A stretch of DNA of 64,000 nt from Geodermatophilus africanus (GCF_900107105.1 NZ_FNOT01000013.1:62001-126000), one strand, 5' to 3'. Shown: positions 23,736 through 34,439, numbered from the stretch's first letter. The notes: generated from the letters alone by a model not told the origin. Numbers and translations: made by a program.

Positions 23736-24107
23736 GGTGTCAGCCTCCGGTGAGTCGGTACTCGGCGTACAGACCAGCACGGCGCGGAAGAATCATCGGT
23801 CAGGCCACACCGAGGGCGGGTTCACCACCACGCCAAGCGGATGTGCGTTCGGAACCGAACCCATGCCGGACACCGCTGACGTTTTGCACCAGCACGTTGG
23901 GCTATTACCGCAAGGGGATCCGCTCGTGGAGCAGCGTGGGGTTGTCACTGGTCGGCGCGGTCGGGTGTCGAGGCGCGCCAGTGGCTGTCCCTGTGTGGCG
24001 CGGGAGGCGCATCCCGCGAGACCCGCCCGGTCACGATGCCCGCAGAGGGCGTCAACCGGGACGGGTGCTGAGCGGCTCCGCATCGTCGGAGACCCGGACG
24101 GAGACGG
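23736..24107. other. Intergenic stretch, no gene
   Basis: No supported reading frame over 370 bases. It contains a CCGCAAGGGGATC repeat-like unit at 23907-23928, related to those at 14268 and 17218. AT content is a little higher near 23.88 kb. Confidence 0.4.
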
Positions 24108-26414
24108 TCAGCCGTGCAGCCGGACGGCGACCAGCGCGACGTCGTCCTCCGCGCCCTCGGGGAGCATCCGGCCGATCAGCTCGTCGCAGGCCGCCTCGAG
24201 CGGCCGGTCGCGAACGGTCACCAGCTCCTCGGCCAGCTGCTGCACGCCCGGGTCGAAACCCCGGTCGCGCCGCTCGACGAGGCCGTCGGTGTAGAGCAGC
24301 AGCGTCGAGCCGGGTTCGAGCAGCGCCTCGGACTCGGTGCGCCGTGCCGTCGGGTCCACGCCCAGCAGCAGCTCGGCGCGCGGGGTGGTCAGCGTCAGCA
24401 CGCCGTCGCCGGGCTCGGCGAGCAGCGGCGGCAGGTGGCCGGCGCTCGACCAGCGCAGCCGGGTGCCGCCGGTCCCCGGATCGGGGGTCAGCCGGCCGAC
24501 GAGGACGGTGGCCATCGCGTGCAGCCCGAGGCCCGCGACGGCGTTGTCGAGCCGGCGCAGCACGGCAGCCGGGCCGTCGGCGCTGTCGTAGGCGATGCCC
24601 CGCAGCAGCCCGCGCAGCTGCGCCATGTCGGCCGCGGCCGCGGTGTCGTGCCCGACGACGTCGCCGATCACGACCACCGTCGAGCCGTCCGGCTGCTCGA
24701 AGACGTCGTACCAGTCGCCGCCGACCTGCGCCTCGGTCGTAGCCGGCACGTAGCGGACGGCGACGTCGTGGCGAGCCGACACCGGGGGCTCGGTGAGGTG
24801 GCTGCGCTGCAGCCGCTCGGCGGCGAGCACCACCCGTCGCGATCGCGCGTACAGCGCCTCGAGCAGGTGGGTGCGCAGCTCCCCGACCTCGGCCAGCTGC
24901 TGCGCCGTCCACGGCTCGGACCGGCCGCGGACGGTCTCCCGCCACCGCTCGAAGCTCTTGCGCGGGCTGAGCCGGACGGCGTCGCCCTCCCGCTCGGCGA
25001 TCGCCTTGTTGTGCGGGTCGCCGCCCCAGTCGACCGTGCGCGTCGCCTCGGCGCGGTGCCAGAGCACGTACTGCCCCTCCGGCAGCGGCAGCACGAGCAC
25101 CCCGCACGCGACCTCGACCGGCACCGCCGGTCCCGGTGCGGACCGGGGCAGCGAGTCGGTGGCGACGACGTCCTCGTCCGCGGCGGCGGCCCAGGCCGCG
25201 ATCGCCTCGGCGGTGTCGTCGGGCAGCGGCGCGCCGCGGCTGCCGTGGTGGCCCTGCAGGTGCACCACGACGCCGTCGGCCGGCAGCAGGTCGAGCAGGC
25301 TGGGCGAGCCGAGCAGCGTGTCGGCCAGGGGGCGGTCCTCGTCGAGGGTGGCCGCGGTCAGCCAGGCCAGCGTCGAGCGCGCCTGCAGCGCCCGGTGCAC
25401 CTCGTCCTCCTCGGCGCGGTGGACCAGGCGCAGCGACAGCGTGGAGCCGAGGAACTCCGCGGCCGCCCGGGTGGCGTAGGGCGGGGCGTGCGGGCCGGCG
25501 TAGTGGTGGCAGGCGATGAGGCCCCACAGCCGGTCGTCGCGCAGCAGCGAGATCGACATCGAGGCCCGCACGCCCATGTTCTGCAGGTACTGGACGTGGA
25601 TCGGCGAGACGCTGCGCAGCGTCGAGAAGGTCATGTCCAGCGGCGTCCCCGTCGAGGGCACCAGCACCGGCCGGAGCGGCACCGGCCGGTAGTCGACGTC
25701 GGAGATCAGCCGGATCCAGTTCTTCTCGTACAGCGCTCGCGCCTGCGCCGGGATGTCGCTGGCCGGGTAGTGCAGGCCGAGGAAGGAGTTCAGCCCGGGG
25801 GTCCTGGCCTCGGCCACGACCTCGCCGTTGTAGTCGGCGTCGTACCGGTAGACCATCACGCGGTCGAAGCCGGTCAGGTCGCGCACCGCCTGCGCGGTGA
25901 TGTCGTAGAGCTCCTGCAGCGAGGTCGCGCGGTTAAGCTCGCCGACGGTGCGGCGCACCGCCTGGTAGGTGTTCGGGAAGGAGAAGGGTCGGGGGCCGTG
26001 AGCGGGCTCCAGCTCGACCACCAGCAGCGCCGTCGCCGGGGTGCCGGCGCCGACCACCGCGCGGTGCAGCAGCGCGTCGACCGGCACCGGGCTGCCCTCG
26101 ACGTCCAGCGTGATCTCCACCGGGTTGCGCTCCCGCAGGTCGCCGAAGGCGCTGGCCGAGCGGGCCACCGCCTCGGCCGCCACCACCCCGAGGACGTCGG
26201 GCAGTCGCCGGCCCAGCGCGTCGGCGGGGTGCACGCCCACCAGGTCGGCCAGGTTCTCCGACACCTGCTCGACGACGAGGTCGGGCTCGGTGACCGCGAG
26301 CAGCACCCCGCGCGGCTGGATGCTGCCGGGGACGTGGATCGGCTCGCGCTCGCAGTTGGAGAGGTCGACGGGCGTCCCGGCCGGCAGCAGCTCGGTGTCC
26401 GGGGAGCTGCTCAC
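24108..26414 (-). CDS. bphP: Bacteriophytochrome with SpoIIE/PP2C phosphatase output
   Basis: A 768-residue red/far-red photoreceptor. The PAS domain begins DLSNCEREPIHVPGSIQPRG, with Cys21 in the position where bacteriophytochromes attach biliverdin. The GAF domain carries PASDIPAQAR (about residues 216-225), and the PHY domain has the tongue motif RLSPRKSFERWRE. The output is a PP2C-type SpoIIE phosphatase (about residue 550 to the end: GGDWYDVFE, VVIGDVVGHD, LLLYTDGLVERR) instead of a histidine kinase. GTG 26414 overlaps the TGA of the heme oxygenase gene. Predicted role: light-regulated dephosphorylation of a STAS antagonist, linking light to a sigma factor. Confidence 0.93.
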   Translation of the reverse strand: MSSSPDTELLPAGTPVDLSNCEREPIHVPGSIQPRGVLLAVTEPDLVVEQVSENLADLVGVHPADALGRRLPDVLGVVAAEAVARSASAFGDLRERNPVEITLDVEGSPVPVDALLHRAVVGAGTPATALLVVELEPAHGPRPFSFPNTYQAVRRTVGELNRATSLQELYDITAQAVRDLTGFDRVMVYRYDADYNGEVVAEARTPGLNSFLGLHYPASDIPAQARALYEKNWIRLISDVDYRPVPLRPVLVPSTGTPLDMTFSTLRSVSPIHVQYLQNMGVRASMSISLLRDDRLWGLIACHHYAGPHAPPYATRAAAEFLGSTLSLRLVHRAEEDEVHRALQARSTLAWLTAATLDEDRPLADTLLGSPSLLDLLPADGVVVHLQGHHGSRGAPLPDDTAEAIAAWAAAADEDVVATDSLPRSAPGPAVPVEVACGVLVLPLPEGQYVLWHRAEATRTVDWGGDPHNKAIAEREGDAVRLSPRKSFERWRETVRGRSEPWTAQQLAEVGELRTHLLEALYARSRRVVLAAERLQRSHLTEPPVSARHDVAVRYVPATTEAQVGGDWYDVFEQPDGSTVVVIGDVVGHDTAAAADMAQLRGLLRGIAYDSADGPAAVLRRLDNAVAGLGLHAMATVLVGRLTPDPGTGGTRLRWSSAGHLPPLLAEPGDGVLTLTTPRAELLLGVDPTARRTESEALLEPGSTLLLYTDGLVERRDRGFDPGVQQLAEELVTVRDRPLEAACDELIGRMLPEGAEDDVALVAVRLHG

Positions 26415-27037
26415 GCGGAGGCCCCGATCGGTGCGCACCAGTCGGCCAGGACGGCGAAGGTGGCGTGCGCGGCGGCCACCAGCCGGGCCGGGTCGCCGCC
26501 GGCGGCGACCCGGTCGCGGGTCACCCGGCGGAAGGCGTGCCACATCGCGCCGGTCTCGGTGCCGTACGGGGAGAAGGCGCCCAGCCGGACGTCGGGCCCG
26601 AGCGTGGGCAGCGTGGCGAGGTGGCGGGCGATGAAGGTGCCGCCGAGCGTGGCGCCCTCCAGGACGTAGAGCCGGCCCAGGGCCTGGTCGGTGTCCTCGA
26701 CGGCGGGCAGTTCGGGGCTCCCGCCGTCGGGGGGCGCGGCCCCGAGTGCCCACAGATCCGCGGCGAACAGGTGGGCGCGGCGCCGCCGCGACCAGTCGAC
26801 GGTCTCGGCGTCGGCCGGGGAGCGGCGGGCCCAGGCGTCGAGGCCCGCCTCGGCGGCGGTCCAGAACGCGTGCAGCCGGGTCAGCACCGCGACCAGCCGG
26901 TCGCGGCCCAGGTGCGGATCCATCAGGCCGAGGGTGGACTCCACCTGCTCGTGCTCGACGGCGGTCGCCGTGCGCAGTTCGGTGAGGACGTCCGCGCCCC
27001 CCGCGTGTCGAGGCAACGCCTCTCCTCCCGCAGCCAT
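26411..27037 (-). CDS. bphO: Biliverdin-producing heme oxygenase
   Basis: A 208-residue heme oxygenase that opens heme to biliverdin, the chromophore of the downstream phytochrome. The proximal His lies in LRTATAVEHEQVE, and the distal-helix glycine motif is YVLEGATLGGTFIARHL. ATG 27037 is the first start, but a GGGAGGAG sequence lies inside codons 4-6, so TTG 27016 (LPRHAGGADV) could be the true start. It overlaps bphP by 4 bases, ensuring coupled synthesis of chromophore and apoprotein. Confidence 0.9.
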   Translation of the reverse strand: MAAGGEALPRHAGGADVLTELRTATAVEHEQVESTLGLMDPHLGRDRLVAVLTRLHAFWTAAEAGLDAWARRSPADAETVDWSRRRRAHLFAADLWALGAAPPDGGSPELPAVEDTDQALGRLYVLEGATLGGTFIARHLATLPTLGPDVRLGAFSPYGTETGAMWHAFRRVTRDRVAAGGDPARLVAAAHATFAVLADWCAPIGASA

Positions 27038-27102
27038 ACGGAACCCGAGCGTAGGCGAACACCGTCGCCGTGGCGCGGGCTGAGCCGGGCGGGTGAGCCC
27101 GG

Positions 27103-28230
27103 TCACGGCCGGGTGAGACGAGCGCTGCGCAGCGAGGCGTGCAGCAGCAGCCGCGCGTCTCCCTCGGCGAGGTCCAGGCCGGTCAGCGCCTCGATCCGTG
27201 CCAGCCGGGAGTACAGCGTCTGGCGGTGCACGTGCAGGGCCGCGGCCGCCCGGGCGGGGCTGCACGCGGCGTCCAGCCAGGCCTCGGCGGTGGCGGTGAG
27301 CACCGGGTCGGCCAGCAGCGGGCCGACGGCGGGGTCGGGGCCGGGCAGCGCGGCGGCCAGCCGCCAGCCGCCCAGCTCCCCCCAGTGCGCCACGGGGGAG
27401 AAGCGGGGGACGGCGGCGGCGACCCGTGCGGCGGTGCGCGCCTGCTCCCACCGGTCGGGCAGGGCCACGGCACCGGCGCCGACGGCGGAGAGCCCGGCGG
27501 TGCTCCCGGGTGGCAGGCCGGCCAGCGCGGCGGCGGTGACCGCGGCGGCCGGGCGCAGGTCCGCCGGGCCGGGCAGCGGGACGGCCACCGCGACCAGCTC
27601 CTCGCCGGGCAGCACGGCGCTGACCGCACCCGCGGCCGGGGCCCGCCACGGCGAGGGCAGCCCCGCGCGGGCGGGCCGCAGCGCGACGAGCACCACCGGG
27701 GTCCGCTCGCCCCACGCCCCGGCGAGCGTCCGGGCCGCCTCCTCCCGGGCGGCCGGCGTGCCGGTGAGCGCGGTGGCCAGCGGGCGGCCCAGGTCCCCGG
27801 CGTCGGCCTCTCGCTCGGCGAGCAGCCGCCCCGCCTCGGCGGCCAGCTCGACCGCCGCCGCGAGCGCGGGGTCGTCGGCGGTGGGGTCGGTGCGCCCGCC
27901 GTCGAGCAGCCACAGGTAGCCGCGCGTGCGCCCGGCGTGCCGGACCGGCAGCACCAGTCGGGTGAGGATCCCGGCCGCGGGGTCACCCGGCGTGCGCAGC
28001 GGGCCCTCGGCGACCGCGATGCCGAAGTCCTCGAAGCGGCGCCGGGTCTCCGGTGTGGACCCGCGGCCGAGGATCGAGCGGGTGCGCACGGCGTCCATCA
28101 CCGGCGTCTCGGCGGCGTCGACCGGGTGGGCGCAGAAGGTCAGCAGGGTGAAGTCGGCGTCCTCGAGGGTCGCCGGGGCGCCGAGCAGCCCCGCGACCCG
28201 GTCGACCAGCTCCTGCAGCTCGTCCCGCAC
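27103..28230 (-). CDS. PucR-family regulator of proline catabolism (PruR-like)
   Basis: A ~375-residue regulator. The N-terminus (LQELVDRVAGLLGAPATLED) resembles the ligand-sensing part of actinobacterial PucR proteins that sit beside proline dehydrogenase. The C-terminal PucR helix-turn-helix reads SPARAAAALHVHRQTLYSRL, then ARIEALTGLDL. GTG 28230 has AGAGGG about 8 bases upstream; ATG 28260 gives 10 more residues. It is divergent from the proline dehydrogenase gene 130 bases away, which is the layout of a local activator of the proline-utilisation operon. Confidence 0.82.
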   Translation of the reverse strand: MRDELQELVDRVAGLLGAPATLEDADFTLLTFCAHPVDAAETPVMDAVRTRSILGRGSTPETRRRFEDFGIAVAEGPLRTPGDPAAGILTRLVLPVRHAGRTRGYLWLLDGGRTDPTADDPALAAAVELAAEAGRLLAEREADAGDLGRPLATALTGTPAAREEAARTLAGAWGERTPVVLVALRPARAGLPSPWRAPAAGAVSAVLPGEELVAVAVPLPGPADLRPAAAVTAAALAGLPPGSTAGLSAVGAGAVALPDRWEQARTAARVAAAVPRFSPVAHWGELGGWRLAAALPGPDPAVGPLLADPVLTATAEAWLDAACSPARAAAALHVHRQTLYSRLARIEALTGLDLAEGDARLLLHASLRSARLTRP

Positions 28231-28361
28231 GCCGTCGTCCCTCTGTTCCCCTGGACACATGTATGACACCGGACGGCGGGAACCGTACGTCTGTCGCTGG
28301 TCGTGCGGGCCGGGGCTGCCTAGCGTCGGAGACGTCCGGTTCCCGGTGGCGGAGGTGGCTC

Positions 28362-29297
28362 GTGCTCTCCCAGAAGACCCTGCTGCTCGGCGCCTCGCGG
28401 CGCCCGGGACTGCGCCGGCTCGTCACCGGCACCCCGGTCACCCGGCGGGTCGTCGACCGGTTCGTCGCCGGCGAGACCCTCGACGAGGTGCTGTCCGTCG
28501 TCCGCCGGCTCACCGCCGAGGGGCTCGCGGTGACCCTCGACCACCTCGGTGAGGGCGTGACCGACCGGGCCGAGGCGGTGCGCTCCCGCGACGCCTACCT
28601 GGCGCTGCTGGACGGGCTCGCGCCGCTGCGGCTGGGCCGCGCCGCCGAGGTGTCGGTGAAGCTGTCGGCGTTCGGCCAGGCGCTGCCCGGTGGCGGCACC
28701 GACCTGGCGCTGGAGCTGGTCCGGCCGGTCGCCGAGGCGGCCTCGGCGATCGACACCACGGTCACCCTCGACATGGAGGAGTCGACCACCGTCGACTCCA
28801 CCCTCGCCGTCCTCGCGGAGCTGCGCCGCGACCACCCCGGCACCGGCGCCGTGCTGCAGGCCGCGCTGCACCGCACGGAGGACGACGCCGCCGCGCTCGC
28901 CGTCCCCGGGTCGCGGGTGCGACTGGTCAAGGGCGCCTACGACGAGCCGCCATCGGTCGCCTGGCAGTCCCCCGCCGACGTCGACGCCGCCTACGCCCGC
29001 TGCCTCGGCGTCCTCATGCGCGGCCCCGGCCACCCGATGGTCGGCTCGCACGACCCGCGCATGGTCGACCTCGCCCAGCGGCTGGCGGCCGAGTACGGCC
29101 GGACGCCGGACTCGTGGGAGGTCCAGATGCTCCACGGCATCCGGACCGACGAGCAGCGCCGGCTGGCCGCCGAGGGCCTGTGCGTGCGGACCTACGTGCC
29201 CTACGGCGCCGACTGGTACGGCTACTTCATGCGCCGGCTGGCCGAGCGTCCCGCGAACCTGCGCTTCTTCCTGCGCTCCCTCGTCAGCACCCACTGA
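28362..29297 (+). CDS. pruB: Proline dehydrogenase, monofunctional
   Basis: A 311-residue FAD-dependent proline dehydrogenase that oxidises L-proline to pyrroline-5-carboxylate. Barrel motifs include LTLDHLGEG-like AVTLDHLGEGV, TVTLDMEES, VRLVKGAYDEP and the FAD/proline-binding end FEVQMLHG-like WEVQMLHGI, then RTYVPYGADWYGYFMRRLAERP. GTG 28362 has GGAGG about 6 bases upstream, and a -10-like TAGCGT lies at 28322. It is the first gene of the operon with P5C dehydrogenase. Confidence 0.92.
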   Translation: MLSQKTLLLGASRRPGLRRLVTGTPVTRRVVDRFVAGETLDEVLSVVRRLTAEGLAVTLDHLGEGVTDRAEAVRSRDAYLALLDGLAPLRLGRAAEVSVKLSAFGQALPGGGTDLALELVRPVAEAASAIDTTVTLDMEESTTVDSTLAVLAELRRDHPGTGAVLQAALHRTEDDAAALAVPGSRVRLVKGAYDEPPSVAWQSPADVDAAYARCLGVLMRGPGHPMVGSHDPRMVDLAQRLAAEYGRTPDSWEVQMLHGIRTDEQRRLAAEGLCVRTYVPYGADWYGYFMRRLAERPANLRFFLRSLVSTH

Positions 29298-29336
29298 GCC
29301 CCCACCCGCCCCACCACCCCGAACAAGGGAAGTCCC

Positions 29337-30962
<1,626 letters not shown>

Positions 30963-31012
30963 GGACTCGCGTCCTCCCACCCTCCGCAGGCTGAGTCGCC
31001 TCGGGCCTCGCA

Positions 31013-31070
31013 CGAGATCTGCACACTCGCGGCCTTCACGCGCCTGAAGGCCGCGAGTGTGCAGATCTCG
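31013..31070. terminator. 26-bp perfect hairpin, bidirectional terminator
   Basis: Bases 31013-31038 and 31045-31070 are exact reverse complements with a 6-base loop. It lies between the convergent pruA and DUF488 genes and overlaps the last 12 codons of the latter. No T tract. It probably ends both transcripts. Confidence 0.7.
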
Positions 31071-31590
31071 CGGGCCAGTGGACGAGGCCGTCCTCGCCGA
31101 GCACCGTTCCCTCCGACGGGCGGTGCCCGGCGAGCCGGCCGTCGGGCATGAGGTGGCGCACCGGCACGCTCCGGCCGAGCACGGCGACGTCGGCGACCAG
31201 CCGCCGGTGGCAGCGCCACCACACGCTCTCGCTGCACATCACCGCCACGGTCGCGGTCGCCGCCTCGGCCAGCACCTCGTCGAGCGCCGCGGCGAACTCC
31301 GCGGTCCGGGTGTGGGCGGCGTAGGCGGCGAACTGGGCGACGGTCCACCAGCCGTCGGCCACGGGCGCGTCCGGGGGCAGTCGGCGGCGCCCGCCCAGCC
31401 GCGCGTCCCACCGGTAGCCGACGCCGGCAGCGGGCAGCCACTCCTCGAGCGCCTCCTGCCGCACGTCGGGGTTGCTGCGGCTGCCCGGGTACCGGCGGAC
31501 GTCGACCACCAGCCCGACCCCGGCGCCGGTCAGCCGGGCGCCGAGGCGGGTGCGGTCGTCGGGGCCGTGGCCGACGGTCAGCAGGGGCAC
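31036..31590 (-). CDS. DUF488-domain protein
   Basis: A 184-residue DUF488 protein. It begins VPLLTVGHGPDD, then VVDVRRYPGSRSNPDVRQ. The family's conserved MCSESVWWRCHRRLVADV (CxExxxxCHR) motif is near residues 125-142. The cysteine/histidine cluster suggests metal or nucleic-acid binding, but the function is not established. GTG 31590 is preferred over GTG 31602, because GGGAGGA lies 5 bases before it. Its last codons lie inside the terminator hairpin. Confidence 0.85.
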   Translation of the reverse strand: MPLLTVGHGPDDRTRLGARLTGAGVGLVVDVRRYPGSRSNPDVRQEALEEWLPAAGVGYRWDARLGGRRRLPPDAPVADGWWTVAQFAAYAAHTRTAEFAAALDEVLAEAATATVAVMCSESVWWRCHRRLVADVAVLGRSVPVRHLMPDGRLAGHRPSEGTVLGEDGLVHWPARSAHSRPSGA

Positions 31591-31615
31591 GCGTCCTCCC
31601 ACCCGGCGGCCGCGG

Positions 31616-32278
31616 TCAGCCGGGCCGGCGGGCGAGGCCGAGCACGTGCGGCGTGGCCGGGAGCGTCAGGCGCGTGTCGGGGAAGCGCAACCGGCGCAGC
31701 GTGGTGACCTCGAACCCCGCCCCCTCGACCAGGCCGACCGGGTCGACCGCGGTGTGGCAGCCCCCGGCCAGCAGCGGCCACAGCGTCGCGTCGGCGAGCC
31801 GCTGGACCGCGCGCACCCGCCGGGTCGGGCCGAGGCCGTGCTCGAGGAGGGCCAGCGTCCCCCCGGGGCGCAGCACGCGGGTGACCTCCGCGAGCGCCCG
31901 CTCCCGGTCGGGCAGCGAGCACAGCACCAGGCACAGCACGACGGCGTCGGCGCCGCCGTCGGGCACCGGCAACGCCTCGGCGGTGCCCGCGAACACGGTG
32001 ACCGGCACGGGCGCGGTGGCGGCCGCCCGGGTCGCCAGGCCCCGCAGGTGCGGTTCGGGCTCGACCGCCGTCACCCCGCTGACCGCCGCCGGGTAGCGCG
32101 CGAAGTTGCGGCCGTTGCCGCAGCCGACCTCCACAACCGAGCCGGAGAGGGGCGCGAGCAGCTCGGTGCGCAGCGCGGCGAGGCCCTCGGCGTCCATCCC
32201 CTCGCTGATCCGCGCGTACACGCGGCTGAACACCGGGCGGGGACGGTCCGTCGGCGGGACGGGGTGCGGTGGGGGCAT
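31616..32278 (-). CDS. Class I SAM-dependent methyltransferase
   Basis: A 220-residue methyltransferase. SAM-binding motif I is VVEVGCGNGRNFARY (residues ~47-61), the acidic strand end is AVEPEP, motif II is GGADAVVLCLVLCSLPD, and post-motif LRPGGTLALLEHG follows. It has the pattern of the phosphatidylethanolamine N-methyltransferase/UbiE-like group. Substrate unknown. Separated from DUF488 by only 25 bases, so they may be cotranscribed. Confidence 0.87.
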   Translation of the reverse strand: MPPPHPVPPTDRPRPVFSRVYARISEGMDAEGLAALRTELLAPLSGSVVEVGCGNGRNFARYPAAVSGVTAVEPEPHLRGLATRAAATAPVPVTVFAGTAEALPVPDGGADAVVLCLVLCSLPDRERALAEVTRVLRPGGTLALLEHGLGPTRRVRAVQRLADATLWPLLAGGCHTAVDPVGLVEGAGFEVTTLRRLRFPDTRLTLPATPHVLGLARRPG

Positions 32279-32387
32279 CCCCGGATCGTGCACCGGTGCG
32301 TGTCCACGCACACCTGCCTCCGCCCCCGGCGCGCCCCGCCGGTCATGCTGGTCGATCGGACGAGGGTGCCCGGTCGAGGGGAGCGGT

Positions 32388-33545
32388 GTGGCGCGGGGGA
32401 CGACGGGATCGCGGACGTCGCTGTGGCGGCTGCCGGCGGTGCGGGCGCTGGCCGGGGCGACGGTGCTGGGCTTCACCAGCTTCACCCTGACCCTGGCCTC
32501 GCTGCCCGTGTACGCGGTCGCCGGGGGCGCCGCCGCCGACACCGCCGGGCTGGTCACCGCGGTGTTCCTCGCGGTCACCGTCGCCGGGCAGTCGGCAGTA
32601 CCGGCGCTGACCGCACGGTACGGCCCGGGCCCGGTGCTGGCCGCCGGGCTCGTCGCCCTCGGCGCCCCTTCGCCGCTGTACGCGGTGGACGACGGGCTGC
32701 TCTGGCTCTCGGCGGTCTCCGCGGTGCGCGGGCTCGGCTTCGCGGTGCTCACCGTGCTGGGCGCGACGCTGGCCGCGCGGGTGGCCCCACGCGAGCGGCG
32801 CGGGGAGTCGATCGGCCTCTACGGGCTGGCCATCGCGGTGCCCAACCTGGTCTGCGTGCCCGCCGGCGTGGCCCTGGTGCTGGGCGGGCACGCCGGCTGG
32901 ATGGCCTGGCTGGCCGCCTCGCCGGTGCTCGCGCTGCCGCTGGTCCCCGCCGTGGTCCGCGGGGCGCGCGCGGACCCGCCGGCGGGGCGGTCGTCCTCCC
33001 GCGCCGCGGTGCGCGCCGCGCTCACGCCGTCCGCGGTGCTGCTCGTGGTCACCCTGGCCGGCGGCGGGCTGGTGACCTTCCTGCCGATCGAGCGGCCCGA
33101 CGGCGTCCTGGCGACGGCGGCGCTGCTCGTCTTCGGGATCACCGCGGCGCTCGGCCGCTGGCGCGCCGGCGTGGTCGCCGACCGGACCGGTACCCGGCTG
33201 CTGCTGCCGCTGGCGCTGCTCGGCTCGGCGGCCGGGCTGGCGGCCGTCGCGCTCGGCCTGGGCGCCGGGGCCGGCTGGGTGCTGGCCGGTGCCGCGGTCT
33301 TCGGCGCGGGCTACGGAGCGGTGCAGAACCTGACGCTGGTGACCGCCTTCGCCCGCGCCGGCGAGGGCGGGGCCACCGCGGCCAGCGCGATGTGGAACGC
33401 CTCGTTCGACGCCGGCACGGCCGTCGGCGCGCTGGTGCTCGGGCTCGTCGCCGGCGGCATCGGCCTGCCGTGGACCTACGTCCTGGCGGCCGGGGTGCTG
33501 CTGCTCACCCTGCCGCTGGCCCGGGTGGCGGTCCGTCCGGCCTGA
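32388..33545 (+). CDS. MFS transporter
   Basis: A 385-residue, 12-TM major facilitator. The N-terminal half carries a degenerate loop 2-3 motif ALTARYGPGPVLAA and the drug-exporter-like GATLAARVAPRERRGESIGL in the region of helices 4-5. GTG 32388 has GAGGGGAG about 5 bases upstream. It is probably an exporter of the sugar-efflux/drug-efflux type, with unknown substrate. Divergent from the methyltransferase gene. Confidence 0.85.
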   Translation: MARGTTGSRTSLWRLPAVRALAGATVLGFTSFTLTLASLPVYAVAGGAAADTAGLVTAVFLAVTVAGQSAVPALTARYGPGPVLAAGLVALGAPSPLYAVDDGLLWLSAVSAVRGLGFAVLTVLGATLAARVAPRERRGESIGLYGLAIAVPNLVCVPAGVALVLGGHAGWMAWLAASPVLALPLVPAVVRGARADPPAGRSSSRAAVRAALTPSAVLLVVTLAGGGLVTFLPIERPDGVLATAALLVFGITAALGRWRAGVVADRTGTRLLLPLALLGSAAGLAAVALGLGAGAGWVLAGAAVFGAGYGAVQNLTLVTAFARAGEGGATAASAMWNASFDAGTAVGALVLGLVAGGIGLPWTYVLAAGVLLLTLPLARVAVRPA

Positions 33546-33597
33546 CCGGGGTCGCCGGTCCCTGCCCCCGCCGGCCGGCCGGGTACAGACGTCGGGA

Positions 33598-34035
33598 ATG
33601 AGCGAGTCCGAGGTCCTCGGCCTGTTCCGCCGCGCGGTGGCCGACGACGACGTGAGTGCCATGCGCGCGGGTCCGGACCGGCTGCTCGGCCTGACCGCGG
33701 GAACGGGGCTGTCGGCCGAGGACGAGTACCGCGTCCGGACCCCGGACTACGTGATGGAGATGCCCCAGTCGGGCGAGCGCATCCGCGGCCGCGAGGCGAT
33801 GCGGGCGATGCAGGAGGCGTTCCCCACCCCGCCGACGCTCACCGTGCGGCGCGTGGTCGGGACCGGCCACGTGTGGGTCCTCGAGGGGGTCAACGACTAC
33901 GGCAGGGAGGTCTGGCACGTCGCGCTGGTCCTGGAGTTCGACGACGAGGGGCGGATCGTGCGCGACACCCGCTACTACGCGCAGCCCCTCGAGCCGCTCG
34001 CCTGGCGGGCGGCGTGGGTCGAGCCGCTCGGCTGA
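33598..34035 (+). CDS. NTF2-like/SnoaL-like protein
   Basis: A 145-residue NTF2-fold protein: an N-terminal helix (VLGLFRRAVADDD), a strand with YVMEMPQSGERIRGREAMR (typical 'PxSGxxxxGxxai' loop), then VWHVALVLEFDDEGRIVRDT, then RYYAQPLEPLAWR. Similar proteins are called ketosteroid isomerase-like, but no catalytic set is clear. TACAGA lies 8 bases upstream of ATG 33598 with no ribosome-binding site, so it may be leaderless. Confidence 0.8.
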   Translation: MSESEVLGLFRRAVADDDVSAMRAGPDRLLGLTAGTGLSAEDEYRVRTPDYVMEMPQSGERIRGREAMRAMQEAFPTPPTLTVRRVVGTGHVWVLEGVNDYGREVWHVALVLEFDDEGRIVRDTRYYAQPLEPLAWRAAWVEPLG

Positions 34036-34038
34036 CCG

Positions 34039-34380
34039 TCAGCCGGCGGCGCGTGTGGCGGCCTCGCGGAGTCCGCGGAGGAAGAGCACCTCCTCGGCCG
34101 ACCGGCGCAGCCAGGTCCGCAGCCCCTCCGGGTCGCCGCGGTGCCGGTCGCGCAGCTGGCCGAGGGCCAGCTGCCGGGTGCTGGCCTGCGCGCGCTGGGC
34201 CGGGGGCAGCCGCCGGCCGTCGGCGCGCGCGGTCGCGGTCAGGCCGGCGCCGACGAACACCAGGTCGCGGACCTCGGTGAGGCCGGCGAGCAGCTCGTCG
34301 GCCCCGGAGCCGTCGTCGGCGGCGAGGCGGCGGACCAGTTCGTCGGCCGTGCGCCGGCCGGTCTCCTGCGGGTCGGTCAT
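34039..34380 (-). CDS. Small hypothetical protein
   Basis: A 113-residue soluble, helical protein (ADELVRRLAADDGSGADELL, then EVRDLVFVGAGLTATARADG). No domain recognised. ATG 34380 (MTDPQETG) is chosen; the frame is open 12 codons further. Codon use is normal for the window, and it fits tightly between its neighbours, so it is likely real. Convergent with the NTF2-like gene, 3 bases apart. Confidence 0.6.
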   Translation of the reverse strand: MTDPQETGRRTADELVRRLAADDGSGADELLAGLTEVRDLVFVGAGLTATARADGRRLPPAQRAQASTRQLALGQLRDRHRGDPEGLRTWLRRSAEEVLFLRGLREAATRAAG

Positions 34381-34439
34381 GCCCCCACTGTCCCTGCCCG
34401 CCCCGCGCCGTCGCACGGGAGGATCCCGGCACCCCGTGA

